Below, piece by piece: positions 1-7,599 of a stretch of DNA of 9,467 nt. Position numbers and translations under genes: made by a program. Origin of the DNA: Bacteroidales bacterium UBA1208 (GTDB lineage: Bacteria; Bacteroidota; Bacteroidia; Bacteroidales; P3); assembly GCA_002309955.1 (NCBI GenBank), contig DBXQ01000111.1, positions 4,544 to 14,010 of the forward strand, written 5' to 3'. How positions within the stretch are numbered: position 1 is the first letter of the stretch; each line of letters starts with the position of its first letter. The notes under the pieces were generated by a model. The model searched no databases and had not been told where the DNA came from. It saw only the letters and a program-made list of their open reading frames with translations.

Positions 1-296
1 ATGCCTGCGTTGGCGATGTATTTGTTGAGGCGTATTGTGCCATCGTAGGGTTTGGGTGTGGGAGGAGGCGTTTTTTCTTTGCGAACGGGTTTGCGTTTTG
101 GGAGGCCGGAGCCTTTGGGAGTATGTGCAGGCCGTTCGGTTTTGGCGTTGCGAGGGCTTTTTGTGGTGTGTTGCTCTTCGGTTTTGGTGTAGGGACGCGA
201 GCCACTCGGTTTTGTCCGGCGGGTATCGGGTTTATACGCTTTGTTGTTTCCAGAGCGGGGCCGTTGTGTGGGTTTGTTGTCTTTTTTATTTTCCAT
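1..296 (-). CDS. rRNA pseudouridine synthase, RsuA/RluB family (5' part only)
   Basis: This is a partial gene; the frame stays open from an ATG at 294-296 to the window edge, giving 98 residues. Residues 1 to about 86 are rich in Lys, Arg, Pro and Thr with almost no hydrophobic residues, so they are probably disordered and basic. At residue 88 the sequence becomes IRLNKYIANAG, the typical opening of the S4 RNA-binding domain of RsuA/RluB-type pseudouridine synthases, which convert a specific uridine of ribosomal RNA to pseudouridine. The catalytic domain with its Asp lies outside the window, so the rRNA target (16S or 23S) cannot be decided. From general knowledge, Bacteroidota members of this family often carry long basic N-terminal tails. 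The start lies 7 bases after the stop of the preceding gene, so co-transcription is likely. The S4 match is short but distinctive. Confidence 0.8.
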   Translation of the reverse strand, partial: MENKKDNKPTQRPRSGNNKAYKPDTRRTKPSGSRPYTKTEEQHTTKSPRNAKTERPAHTPKGSGLPKRKPVRKEKTPPPTPKPYDGTIRLNKYIANAG

Positions 297-303
297 GGTT
301 TTG

Positions 304-759
304 TCAGAATCTCATTTTATAAGGGAAGCTGGCATCTAATTCTTGTTTGTTGCGCAGAGCGGCCACTTGGTTGGCAAGGCGCAGAATGATATCGAGCTTC
401 ATGAATTTGAGCCACGAGACGGCTTTATCGTCTTTGCGGCAGGCAAGGGCGAACATAAGGTTGGCCTCGTGGAGGTTTTGTTGGAGCCAGCGGCGAGCAC
501 GTGGATCACCATCGATGGCATGGCTGAGGAGTCCCAGCCAATGGTAGTTGTGTTGTACGAGCCATTGTTCGGCTTCAGCGTCGTCTTGCAGAAAGTTGCT
601 GAAGGCTGCCAGTTCAGTGTAGCCAGCCGAGACGAGCCATTGGAAGAATTCTTTATTGCCTCCAATGGCTTGTTCGAGAGCCAAAAGCACCCGGGGGCTG
701 TAGGATAGCAGCCCTTTGCGACGGAAGGTGTCCGTGGTGGGGTGTGAGATGGTAGGCAT
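304..759 (-). CDS. Small protein of four 25-residue helical repeats, function unknown
   Basis: I do not recognise this 151-residue protein. Residues 30-129 are four contiguous repeats of exactly 25 residues, each with Trp-Leu at repeat positions 12-13 (QWL, QWL, RWL, SWL), acidic or small residues near positions 5-7, and hydrophobic residues near 21-24. The pattern suggests pairs of helices stacked into a small solenoid, which in other families usually binds protein or RNA. There is no signal peptide or membrane segment, so it is probably cytoplasmic. I chose the ATG at 757-759: it starts 4 bases after the pheT stop. The longer open frame to 885 would overlap pheT by about 120 bases, and its extra residues (Lys/Pro/Ser-rich) look like an out-of-frame reading of pheT. 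It is probably co-transcribed with pheT and the pseudouridine synthase gene. Any role in translation is only inferred from neighbours. Confidence 0.8.
   Translation of the reverse strand: MPTISHPTTDTFRRKGLLSYSPRVLLALEQAIGGNKEFFQWLVSAGYTELAAFSNFLQDDAEAEQWLVQHNYHWLGLLSHAIDGDPRARRWLQQNLHEANLMFALACRKDDKAVSWLKFMKLDIILRLANQVAALRNKQELDASFPYKMRF
373..672 (-). repeat. Four tandem 25-residue protein repeats (75 bases each)
   Basis: This encodes residues 30-54, 55-79, 80-104 and 105-129 of the protein at 304-759, with no gap or insertion between copies. Trp at position 12 and Leu at position 13 are invariant; Ala is at position 9 in three copies and Asp at position 6 in three. The DNA has diverged, so this is an old protein-level repeat and not a recent DNA duplication. 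Confidence 0.75.
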
Positions 760-763
760 TGGT

Positions 764-3256
764 TTATTGGCGTATTTTAGCTCCCAGTTGGCTTTCCAGA
801 TTTTTCTGAAGTTTGGCCATGACGGCTTCGATTTGCTTGTCGGTAAGGGTCTTGTCTTTGTCTTGCAGGGTGAAGCTGACGGCATAGGATTTCATGCCTT
901 CGGTGATGCCTTTGCCGTTATAGACATCGAAGAGGCTGATGCGTTTGAGCAGCTTTTTCTCGGTGGCGTAGGCCACTTGTTCGATTTCAGCAAATGACAC
1001 TTTGTTGTCGAGTATAAGGGCGAGATCGCGGCGCACTTCGGGATATTTGGGTATCTCGGCATACTGCACTTCTTTGGCGGGGTAGCTCTTGAGGATGAGT
1101 GACCAATCGATGTCGGCATAGAAGACTTCTTGTTTGCAGTCCATCCGTTTCAAGGTGTCGCGTTTCAGACGGCCTACGGTGCAGAGGGTTTTGTGGCTGT
1201 CGCGGAACACAAAGGCAAGGCCTTCGGCATAGTAGTGTTCGGTGGCGGGAACAATCTGCAATCGAGTAAAGTTGACGCGCATGCGGCGCAGGATGTTCAT
1301 GACTTGCGATTTGATGTGGTAGAAGTCAACAGGCGTGGATTTGATTTTCCAGTTTTCGGGTTCCATGTTGCCAGTCATGAAGAGGGAGAGATGGGGCGTT
1401 TCGACATATTTCTTGGTGACAGGCATAGAATTATTTTCGTCGGGAGTGGCGGCAAGGGCTTCGGTAGAGAGCTGGTAGGTGCGGCCGAATTCGTAGAGTT
1501 TTTGGTCGTGGATTTTGTAGTTGAGGTTGCGAACGATGCATTCCAGACCGGAATAGAGCAGGGTTTGGCGCATGACGTTGAGCTCTTTGCTGAGGGGATT
1601 GAGAATGTGGATGCTGCGAGCGGAATCGAAGTCAGGATTGTTTTCGAAATATTCGGCTTTGGTGAGCGAGTTGTTCATGATTTCGCTGAAGCCGTTATAG
1701 GTAAGCATGTCGCTGACGACGTTCTGGAGTCTGTTGGGATTGGGCTTGGAGCTGAAGCTAAGACAGCTATTGATGCGTTCGTCAATGTGAATGTTGTTAT
1801 AGCCGTAGATGCGCATTATTTCTTCCACAACGTCACACTCGCGGGTGACATCGACTTTGCATGTGGGGATAAGGAGAGACATGCCTTCTTGGCTCTCGGA
1901 CACGATTTCAATGTCAAGAGAGGTGAGGGCAGTGCGGATGTCGTCGATAGGTATGGGTTGGCCTATGAGACTGAAGATACGCTGGTAGTTGATATCAACT
2001 GCTGCACGGGGAATAGGGTTGGGGTAAATGTCAACCATATCGGAGGCAACGGTGGCTCCGGTTAGTTCCTTTATCAGATAGACGGCGCGTTGCAGAGCCC
2101 AGGGGGTGATGTTGGGGTCGCAGCCGCGTTCGTAACGGAACGAGGCATCGGTTTTTAGACCATGGCGCTTGCTGGTTTTGCGGATGCTGACGGGATTGAA
2201 GTAGGCACTTTCAAGGAAGACGCGGGTGGTGTTGTGTGTCACACCGCTTTTTTCACCACCGAATACACCGGCGATGCACATACCTTCTTCCTCATTGCAT
2301 ATCATCAAATCGCGGCTGTCGAGTTTACGCTCTACACCGTCGAGGGTCACGAAGGGAGTACCCTGTGGGAGGGTGCGTACCACTACATGATTGCCTGTGA
2401 TTTTATCTGCATCAAAGGCGTGAAGAGGTTGTCCCACTTCCATGAGGATGAAATTGGTGACATCGACTACGTTGTTGATAGGACGTATGCCCACAGTGCG
2501 CAACTTGTTCTGTAGCCATTCGGGTGAATCAGCCACGTGTACGTTCTCTAATGTGATGCCTGTGTATCGGGGGCAAAGGTCGGGTTCTTGCACTGTCACT
2601 TGGATGCCTTGCTTGCCAATGGTGCCAGACAGGTCGGCCACTTGAGGCCACTGGATATGTTTCCCGGCATGGTTTCGAGTGTTGAGCACTGCAACCACGT
2701 CGGGAGCCACACCAATGTGGCTGGTAGCATCGCTGCGGTTGGCTGTGATGGCCACTTCAAGTGTGTAGTCCTCTTCAAGATGAAAATATTCTTTTGCAGG
2801 CATTCCCACAGGAGCGTCATCAGGCAATACCATGATACCGGCATGGTCCGAACCCAGTTGCAACTCGTCGGCAGCACAGAGCATGCCTTCGCTCACCGCT
2901 CCACGCAATTTGCCTTTCTTAATCTCATAGAATTCTGTGTCGGATGTGTAAATCTTGGTGCCTATTTGGGCGCAGACCACCTTTTGACCGGCGGCAACAT
3001 TGGGGGCTCCGCACACAATGTTAAGGGGAGTACCATTGCCTACATCCACTGTAGTAAGGTGCAGGTGATCGCTGTCGGGGTGCGGTTCGCAAGTAAGCAC
3101 TTGGGCTATCACTACATGCTCAAGACCGCCTTTGATGCTTTCTACCTTCTCTACGCCTTCAATTTCAAGTCCGCTGAAGGTGAGCAATTCGTCAAGTTCG
3201 TTAGGGGTGAGGTCGGTGTCGACATACTCACGCAACCATTTATACGATATTTTCAT
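764..3256 (-). CDS. pheT: Phenylalanyl-tRNA synthetase beta subunit
   Basis: This is the beta chain of the cytoplasmic alpha2-beta2 enzyme that charges tRNA(Phe) with phenylalanine. At 830 residues it is full length for the bacterial family. Domains in order: the N-terminal MKISYKWLREYV opening; an OB-fold tRNA-binding domain (about 42-155, with HPDSDHLHL and CGAPNV); the B3/B4 editing domain (about 213-385, with PINNVVDVTNF and GQPLHAFD); B5 (about 413-490, with PTCKVDVTRECDVVEEI); the synthetase-like core (about 495-725); and the C-terminal FDX-ACB anticodon-binding domain (about 736-829, with PKYPEVRRDLALI). One oddity is Pro185 in GVAPDVV, where relatives usually have Arg (GVARD). The alpha subunit gene pheS is not in the window. 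It lies 13 bases after the glycosyltransferase gene and 4 before the repeat-protein gene, consistent with an operon. Confidence 0.98.
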   Translation of the reverse strand: MKISYKWLREYVDTDLTPNELDELLTFSGLEIEGVEKVESIKGGLEHVVIAQVLTCEPHPDSDHLHLTTVDVGNGTPLNIVCGAPNVAAGQKVVCAQIGTKIYTSDTEFYEIKKGKLRGAVSEGMLCAADELQLGSDHAGIMVLPDDAPVGMPAKEYFHLEEDYTLEVAITANRSDATSHIGVAPDVVAVLNTRNHAGKHIQWPQVADLSGTIGKQGIQVTVQEPDLCPRYTGITLENVHVADSPEWLQNKLRTVGIRPINNVVDVTNFILMEVGQPLHAFDADKITGNHVVVRTLPQGTPFVTLDGVERKLDSRDLMICNEEEGMCIAGVFGGEKSGVTHNTTRVFLESAYFNPVSIRKTSKRHGLKTDASFRYERGCDPNITPWALQRAVYLIKELTGATVASDMVDIYPNPIPRAAVDINYQRIFSLIGQPIPIDDIRTALTSLDIEIVSESQEGMSLLIPTCKVDVTRECDVVEEIMRIYGYNNIHIDERINSCLSFSSKPNPNRLQNVVSDMLTYNGFSEIMNNSLTKAEYFENNPDFDSARSIHILNPLSKELNVMRQTLLYSGLECIVRNLNYKIHDQKLYEFGRTYQLSTEALAATPDENNSMPVTKKYVETPHLSLFMTGNMEPENWKIKSTPVDFYHIKSQVMNILRRMRVNFTRLQIVPATEHYYAEGLAFVFRDSHKTLCTVGRLKRDTLKRMDCKQEVFYADIDWSLILKSYPAKEVQYAEIPKYPEVRRDLALILDNKVSFAEIEQVAYATEKKLLKRISLFDVYNGKGITEGMKSYAVSFTLQDKDKTLTDKQIEAVMAKLQKNLESQLGAKIRQ

Positions 3257-3269
3257 CTATGCTAATATT

Positions 3270-4700
3270 TTATTGTTTCAACTCGTATAGTTTGTATTGG
3301 CTTGTGCCAATAGCTATTTCATTATAAAGATTCTGTGGCACCACGTCGTGTCCATCGGTGATGATGTGGCGTGGCATCGCTTCTTGTATTTGTGCCAAGT
3401 CAATGCGTGCCAAATCGATGTGCTTTTCGCGGTAGTAGTATGCATACAGGCTCCATTCCTCTGACATTGACAAAGGAATACCGACCTGTTCTCCTTCCTG
3501 CAGCAAAGGGGCAATCTTATGCATGTCCTCCTGCATGGCCACATCGCGGCCGGGTTGCCCGTAGTGCATGGCATTGAGCGTCACGGCACCTATGAAAGAT
3601 ATACTGGCAACGACTATCAGTGCTCTCCGCAGTTTTTTGCTTTCCAGTACATTCCAACGGTTCACAGATTCCTGCAATAGGGCTCCCAACCCCACTGCCA
3701 CGAAAGGATAGACGGTTAGGATATAGAACCCGTGTTGTTTCAAACTGATGGCTATAGGCAGCACTCCCGACAGGGCAACCAAGATGCATATCCAGAAATT
3801 GTGCCAGTCGGCACGGCTTACATCTGGGAACCCCTTGGCTTTCATGCCCACCACCACTACCATGGTCAGTGCCCACACGATAAGGGTCTGTTCGAAGAAG
3901 TTTTTCACAATAGTCCAGCGACTCTCCACGATGGGTGTGTCAAGATTGCCCAGCACTTGGTGGGTCAGATAGTTTTCGCCGTATACTGCAGCTTCGGGGA
4001 AAATCAATCCCGTGGCGGCAAGGCATATCGCAAAGACTCCTACGGCCATCAAGGTATCCGTCGCAGCCAGAATCAATGCACGACCCCATTGACGATGGTT
4101 ACCCATGACCCAGTCCACAACCCACACAATCATCGGCAGGGCGAAGGGATAGAGTCCCGTAAACCCTTTGCAGAGAAATGCCAGATAGAGGAATACCCCT
4201 GCAAAGGCAGACCATAGCAGACGCCTTTCGTTGCGATGCAGAAAGCAGAGCGCAGCGGCCAAGACAAAAATCACCATCGTGCACTCCAGCATATTGTCGT
4301 GTGCATTGCGCGACATGGCTGGAATCAATATCCAAAGCAGCAAGGGAATCCAGCCAGTCTTCAGCGAGTATCCCAACCGTCGCCACAGCCGGACGGTCAG
4401 CCATGCTGTCAGTACGGTGGTTACCATGGTGAAAAGCCGTGTCACCCAAATGTGGGTGCCGAAAAGTTTGTAGAAGAGAGCCAGAAGCCCCATCACCATC
4501 GGAGGGTGTTCATAAAAGTCGGCAAGCAGCGAAGGCGAATGCGTGGGATGCCAGAATGTGCAGGCACCCGTTGCCATGTTGTCAGCCACATTGCCGTATA
4601 TCAAGCCGTCCATAAACATGCCCGTGGTCAGCAGCGAACCGCTGATCATCATCAAGAAAACCGATGCTACGGAAATGTATAGCAGACAGCTGTTTTTCAT
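3270..4700 (-). CDS. ArnT/PMT-like integral membrane glycosyltransferase (GT39/GT83 type)
   Basis: A 476-residue membrane protein with about twelve hydrophobic segments (roughly 6-24, 66-82, 88-106, 117-130, 136-153, 162-177, 182-200, 207-232, 270-286, 301-319, 324-343 and 358-376) and a soluble tail of about 100 residues. It has the layout of the ArnT/PMT superfamily, which moves a sugar from a polyprenyl-phosphate carrier to an acceptor on the outer face of the inner membrane. The first loop has Asp31 and Asp40 followed by YEHPPM (64-68), matching the D...PP region. NAHDNMLE (132-139) matches the second conserved loop. CKGFTGLYP (177-185) matches the KGP..P motif, and HGFYILTVYP (323-332) matches the YxxxxyP helix. 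The acceptor (lipid A, protein or another glycan) cannot be read from sequence. It lies 9 bases after glnS and 13 before pheT. Confidence 0.85.
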   Translation of the reverse strand: MKNSCLLYISVASVFLMMISGSLLTTGMFMDGLIYGNVADNMATGACTFWHPTHSPSLLADFYEHPPMVMGLLALFYKLFGTHIWVTRLFTMVTTVLTAWLTVRLWRRLGYSLKTGWIPLLLWILIPAMSRNAHDNMLECTMVIFVLAAALCFLHRNERRLLWSAFAGVFLYLAFLCKGFTGLYPFALPMIVWVVDWVMGNHRQWGRALILAATDTLMAVGVFAICLAATGLIFPEAAVYGENYLTHQVLGNLDTPIVESRWTIVKNFFEQTLIVWALTMVVVVGMKAKGFPDVSRADWHNFWICILVALSGVLPIAISLKQHGFYILTVYPFVAVGLGALLQESVNRWNVLESKKLRRALIVVASISFIGAVTLNAMHYGQPGRDVAMQEDMHKIAPLLQEGEQVGIPLSMSEEWSLYAYYYREKHIDLARIDLAQIQEAMPRHIITDGHDVVPQNLYNEIAIGTSQYKLYELKQ

Positions 4701-4709
4701 GATAGTCCG

Positions 4710-6404
4710 TTAAGCGTTGTTGATCTTTGCCCAAGTGTCCTTCAGCGAGCAGGAGCGGTTGAAGACCAGATGGTCGGGAGTACTGTCGCGGTCGGTGCAG
4801 AAATAACCCATGCGTTCAAATTGGTAGCGCATAGGTTCTTCTATGCCGCGTTCGTTAACCACCATGCGGGCTTCGGCCAGCGAAGGCTCCAACTTGCATC
4901 CTTGGAGCACCTGCAGTGAAGTGGGGTTGAGGTTGTCAAGGAATGTTTTGCCCTCGGGTGCGTCGTCGGGAGCCTCGGTGGCAAAGAGACGGTCGAACAT
5001 GCGAACCTCCGCGTCAATGGCGTGTTGGGCACTGACCCAGTGCAGCGTTCCCTTTACCTTGCGGCCGTCGGGAGCATCGCCGCCACGTGTGGCGGGGTCG
5101 TATGTACAATGGATGCAGGTGATGTTGCCTTCGGCATCTTTTTCCACGCTTTGTGCGGTGACGAAGTAAGCATAACGCAGCCTTACCTCGCGGCCCAAGC
5201 TGAGACGGAAATATTTCTTCGGAGCATCTTCCATAAAGTCTTCGCGCTCGATATACAGCTCCCGGCTGAAAGGTACTTGACGGATTCCGTCGGCTTCGTT
5301 CTCGGGATTGTTCACGGCGGCGAGCATCTCGGTCTGTCCTTCGGGATAGTTGTCAATCACCAGTTTCACAGGATTCAGCACTGCCATACGGCGGGGGGCA
5401 ACCTTGTTCAAATGGTCACGGAGGCTGTTCTCAAGGCGCACATAGTCGATGATGTTGTCGCGCTTGGCCACTCCGATGTCCTCGCAGAAGTTGCGGATGC
5501 TTTCGGGAGTGTAGCCACGGCGGCGGAAACCGCATATAGTCGGCATACGCGGGTCGTCCCAGCCGCTTACATAATGCTCCTTGACCAGTTGCAGCAGTTT
5601 GCGTTTGCTCATCACCGTGTAGTTGATGTTGAGGCGTGCAAACTCGTATTGGTGGCTGGGGAATATGCCCAGTTGCTCGATAAACCAGTCGTAAAGCGGA
5701 CGGTGGATGTCGAATTCAAGGGTGCAGATGCTGTGGGTGATGTGCTCAATAGAGTCGCTCTGACCGTGTGCGTAGTCATACATCGGGTAGATGCACCACT
5801 TGTCGCCCGTGCGGTGGTGGTTGGCATGGAGAATGCGGTACATAATGGGGTCGCGCAACTGCATGTTGGGGTGTGCCATGTCGATTTTGGCACGCAGCAC
5901 CTTCTCACCGTCGGCAAATTCGCCCTTGCGCATACGCTCAAAGAGGTCGAGGTTCTCTTCCACCGAGCGGTCGCGCCACGGGCTGTTCTTGCCGGGTTCG
6001 GTCACTGTTCCGCGACCGATGCGGATTTCCTCCTGCGTCTGGTCGTCGACGTAGGCCAGCCCTTTTTTGATAAGCACGACTGCCCATTCATATAGCTGTT
6101 CGAAATAGTCGCTTGCGTAGTGCACTCCTGCCCAGTCGAAGCCTAACCATCGGATGTCCTGCTGTATGGAGTCCACATACTCGGTATCCTCTTTCACCGG
6201 GTTGGTATCGTCGAAACGAAGGTTTGTTTTGCCGCCATATTTTTTAGCGAGGCCGAAATTGAGGCAGATTGATTTGGCATGTCCAATGTGCAGATAGCCG
6301 TTAGGCTCTGGCGGGAAGCGCGTCAGAATAGAGTCGTAGGTGCCCTCGTTGAGCCCCTGTTCAATGATTTCTTCCAAAAAATTCAGTGACAGATTTTCTT
6401 CCAT
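4710..6404 (-). CDS. glnS: Glutaminyl-tRNA synthetase
   Basis: A class I aminoacyl-tRNA synthetase that charges tRNA(Gln) with glutamine in the cytoplasm. Its 564 residues are close to the usual length of about 550. The GlnRS/GluRS opening RFPPEPNGYLHIGHAKS (29-45) contains the HIGH signature at 39-42; the Asn in PEPNG favours GlnRS over bacterial GluRS. The second ATP-binding signature is VMSKR (264-268), the GlnRS form of KMSKS. LRFDDTNP (62-69), DPRMPT and the TICGFRRRGY segment are typical of the acceptor-stem and active-site regions. The C-terminal third is the two-barrel anticodon-binding region (for example YPEGQTE and the late FNRSCSLKDTW). The ATG at 6402-6404 fits because the upstream bases are AT-rich and non-coding. 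It appears to be the first gene of the minus-strand unit that continues to position 1. A glnS gene implies direct glutaminylation. Confidence 0.97.
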   Translation of the reverse strand: MEENLSLNFLEEIIEQGLNEGTYDSILTRFPPEPNGYLHIGHAKSICLNFGLAKKYGGKTNLRFDDTNPVKEDTEYVDSIQQDIRWLGFDWAGVHYASDYFEQLYEWAVVLIKKGLAYVDDQTQEEIRIGRGTVTEPGKNSPWRDRSVEENLDLFERMRKGEFADGEKVLRAKIDMAHPNMQLRDPIMYRILHANHHRTGDKWCIYPMYDYAHGQSDSIEHITHSICTLEFDIHRPLYDWFIEQLGIFPSHQYEFARLNINYTVMSKRKLLQLVKEHYVSGWDDPRMPTICGFRRRGYTPESIRNFCEDIGVAKRDNIIDYVRLENSLRDHLNKVAPRRMAVLNPVKLVIDNYPEGQTEMLAAVNNPENEADGIRQVPFSRELYIEREDFMEDAPKKYFRLSLGREVRLRYAYFVTAQSVEKDAEGNITCIHCTYDPATRGGDAPDGRKVKGTLHWVSAQHAIDAEVRMFDRLFATEAPDDAPEGKTFLDNLNPTSLQVLQGCKLEPSLAEARMVVNERGIEEPMRYQFERMGYFCTDRDSTPDHLVFNRSCSLKDTWAKINNA

Positions 6405-6463
6405 CTTTACAAATTATTCATTACGTATTAATTACATAACAATGCTCAAAACGCATTAAACTA

Positions 6464-6471
6464 CAAAAATA
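6464..6471 (-). promoter_or_regulatory. Candidate -7 box of the glnS promoter
   Basis: Read on the minus strand this is TATTTTTG, a full match to the Bacteroides -7 consensus TAnnTTTG. The -33 position 19 bases upstream reads ATG instead of TTG, so the match is incomplete. The start site would lie near 6457, giving a leader of about 50 bases before glnS. The surrounding sequence is rich in A and T runs, which raises the chance of a random match. Confidence 0.45.
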
Positions 6472-6610
6472 CAAAAAAAATCTTGAATTCCATAGAAAAA
6501 AAAACAATGCTTACACACGCAACAGTTATTTGTAGCAAACAAGGTGTATCTGTGGCCGACAACACCCGGTGTGGCAATCGGTCATGGTTTAAGTTTTGTT
6601 GTGGTTTTAA

Positions 6611-6663
6611 AATGGGCGGATGGGTTTTGCGGGGCATTCATGTGTTTCTTTGTCCGCCCCATT
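6611..6663. repeat. Imperfect GC-rich inverted repeat
   Basis: The left arm AATGGGCGGA (6611-6620) pairs with TCCGCCCCATT (6653-6663) over ten base pairs with a single bulged C. The loop is 32 bases. No T run follows closely enough on either strand for a standard terminator. Its role is unknown. Confidence 0.45.
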
Positions 6664-6713
6664 AAGGTTTCTTTTAGGTCGCATACACCTTTATTTCTCC
6701 TTTGGTAAAGGAA

Positions 6714-6739
6714 GAACGATGGGAGAACGATGGGAGAAC
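6714..6739. repeat. 11-base tandem repeat
   Basis: The unit GAACGATGGGA occurs at 6714-6724 and 6725-6735, followed by a partial copy GAAC. It lies in non-coding DNA directly beside a small hairpin whose stem is TCCTTT/AAAGGA (6698-6703 and 6707-6712). Confidence 0.65.
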
Positions 6740-6892
6740 TGAGGAATAACGAGCGAAGGTAGGGACAAGCAGTAGGAGATGAACAATTGCGTTGTTTGAG
6801 TTTGGTGAATTGGATGCAAATCACTGATTGCGTGTTGTTTTTGGATGAATGATGTGGGAAATGTTTAAGAGGGTGGTTCCAAAAAACAAAAA

Positions 6893-6931
6893 AGGCAACC
6901 GCTACAAGATATTTCTTTGTAGCGGTTGCCT
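6893..6931 (-). terminator. Strong rho-independent terminator after the beta-barrel gene pair
   Basis: A perfect 15-base-pair stem (6893-6907 with 6917-6931) encloses a 9-base loop. On the minus strand it is followed directly by a T-rich run (TTTTTTGTTTTTT). It starts 36 bases after the stop codon of the gene at 6967-7599 and should end transcription of the two beta-barrel genes. Confidence 0.88.
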
Positions 6932-6966
6932 ACCGATGAGTTTTCGCTTTTGGGGATGTGTGTCCC

Positions 6967-7599
6967 TTAGAGCGTCACGCCGAGACCCAGATAAAGGGCT
7001 GAAGTGTTGATTTTGGAATTCTCGCGGGGATCGATGCTGAGGATTCCTAAGCTGTAACCGCCGAAAAGGCGCAGCCTATGCACATCTATAGCAATGCCGG
7101 CGGTGCCTTGAATGTTGAGCTGGCGATATAGGGCATCGGAACCGTACCAGGAGACATCTACATGTTCGCCATACATCTGTTCGGTGATAGTGCTTTTGCC
7201 GGTGATTCCATAGCTGACCATGGGACCGCAAAAGATGTTCACTGAGCTGTAGTCGCTGAACGGGACTGTGAAAACGGCAACTAATGGCACGTCTACAATC
7301 CATTGCGATTCGCGGGTGGTGGCAGGGAATGTGAGAAGGGTTGATGGATACTCGCGCATGTTGTAGCGCCCGCCAACGCCTATGGCAACACCCCAATGCT
7401 TCGAGAAGTTGAGCGTGTAGTTGGCATTCAGAAACAGGCCTGTCATGTTGTAGCTTGTCACCTGCGTCCGTTCAACAACAGTGTATGTCGGCAGGTACTC
7501 TGATGCGTAGCCTACGTTAATTCCCAACTTCTGGGCTTGTGCACCTCCTGCAAACATAAGTGCTACCCCGGCGAAAATATATGTTAGAATTTTTTTCAT
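6967..7599 (-). CDS. Outer-membrane beta-barrel (porin-like) protein, second of a paralogous pair
   Basis: A 210-residue protein with an N-terminal signal peptide (MKK, hydrophobic core, AQA with probable cleavage after Ala22). The mature part alternates polar and hydrophobic residues in strands rich in Gly and aromatics. It fits the small eight-stranded beta-barrel family common in Bacteroidota (PF13568-like), placed in the outer membrane. It is clearly a paralogue of the upstream gene. Shared stretches include LGIN.G at the mature N terminus, RYNM near the middle, VDVP followed by a hydrophobic strand, F.GP..SY, WYG, RLFGGY..G, and a last strand ending GLG.. Leu. The final residue is Leu, not the Phe seen in many barrels. 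It lies 62 bases after its paralogue without a clear promoter, so co-transcription is likely. The function (adhesin, structural or small porin) cannot be told. Confidence 0.85.
   Translation of the reverse strand: MKKILTYIFAGVALMFAGGAQAQKLGINVGYASEYLPTYTVVERTQVTSYNMTGLFLNANYTLNFSKHWGVAIGVGGRYNMREYPSTLLTFPATTRESQWIVDVPLVAVFTVPFSDYSSVNIFCGPMVSYGITGKSTITEQMYGEHVDVSWYGSDALYRQLNIQGTAGIAIDVHRLRLFGGYSLGILSIDPRENSKINTSALYLGLGVTL

Larger units (their letters stand above)
6405..6892. other. Intergenic region of about 490 bases with repeats and hairpins, no convincing gene
   Basis: This region lies between the terminator of the beta-barrel genes and glnS. It contains a candidate glnS promoter near 6464, an imperfect inverted repeat with arms 6611-6620 and 6653-6663, a short hairpin at about 6694-6716, and an 11-base tandem repeat at 6714-6739. 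Two open frames of 60 and 80 codons exist (plus 6483-6665, minus 6582-6824). Their composition is not protein-like, the longer needs a GTG start, and neither resembles a known family. I see no tRNA fold. Confidence 0.6.

Noticed and set aside
760..885. Upstream extension of the repeat-protein gene to an ATG at 885
   Set aside because: It would overlap pheT by 122 bases. The added residues show no repeat pattern and look like out-of-frame pheT; the ATG at 757-759, right after the pheT stop, is more natural.
1130..2065. 311-codon open frame on the plus strand
   Set aside because: It is fully antisense to pheT, which has clear domain matches; the reading is explained by codon bias of the real gene and resembles no protein I know.
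5022..6095. 357-codon open frame on the plus strand
   Set aside because: It is fully antisense to glnS. Its Val/Ala/His-rich composition is that of a shadow frame.
6483..6665. 60-codon plus-strand frame in the intergenic region
   Set aside because: It has an odd Cys/Trp-rich composition, no promoter or ribosome site, and ends in the inverted repeat.
6582..6824. 80-codon minus-strand frame in the intergenic region
   Set aside because: It needs a GTG start, spans a tandem repeat and an inverted repeat, and has no recognisable motif. A purine-rich AAAGGAG inside it is not followed by a convincing gene.
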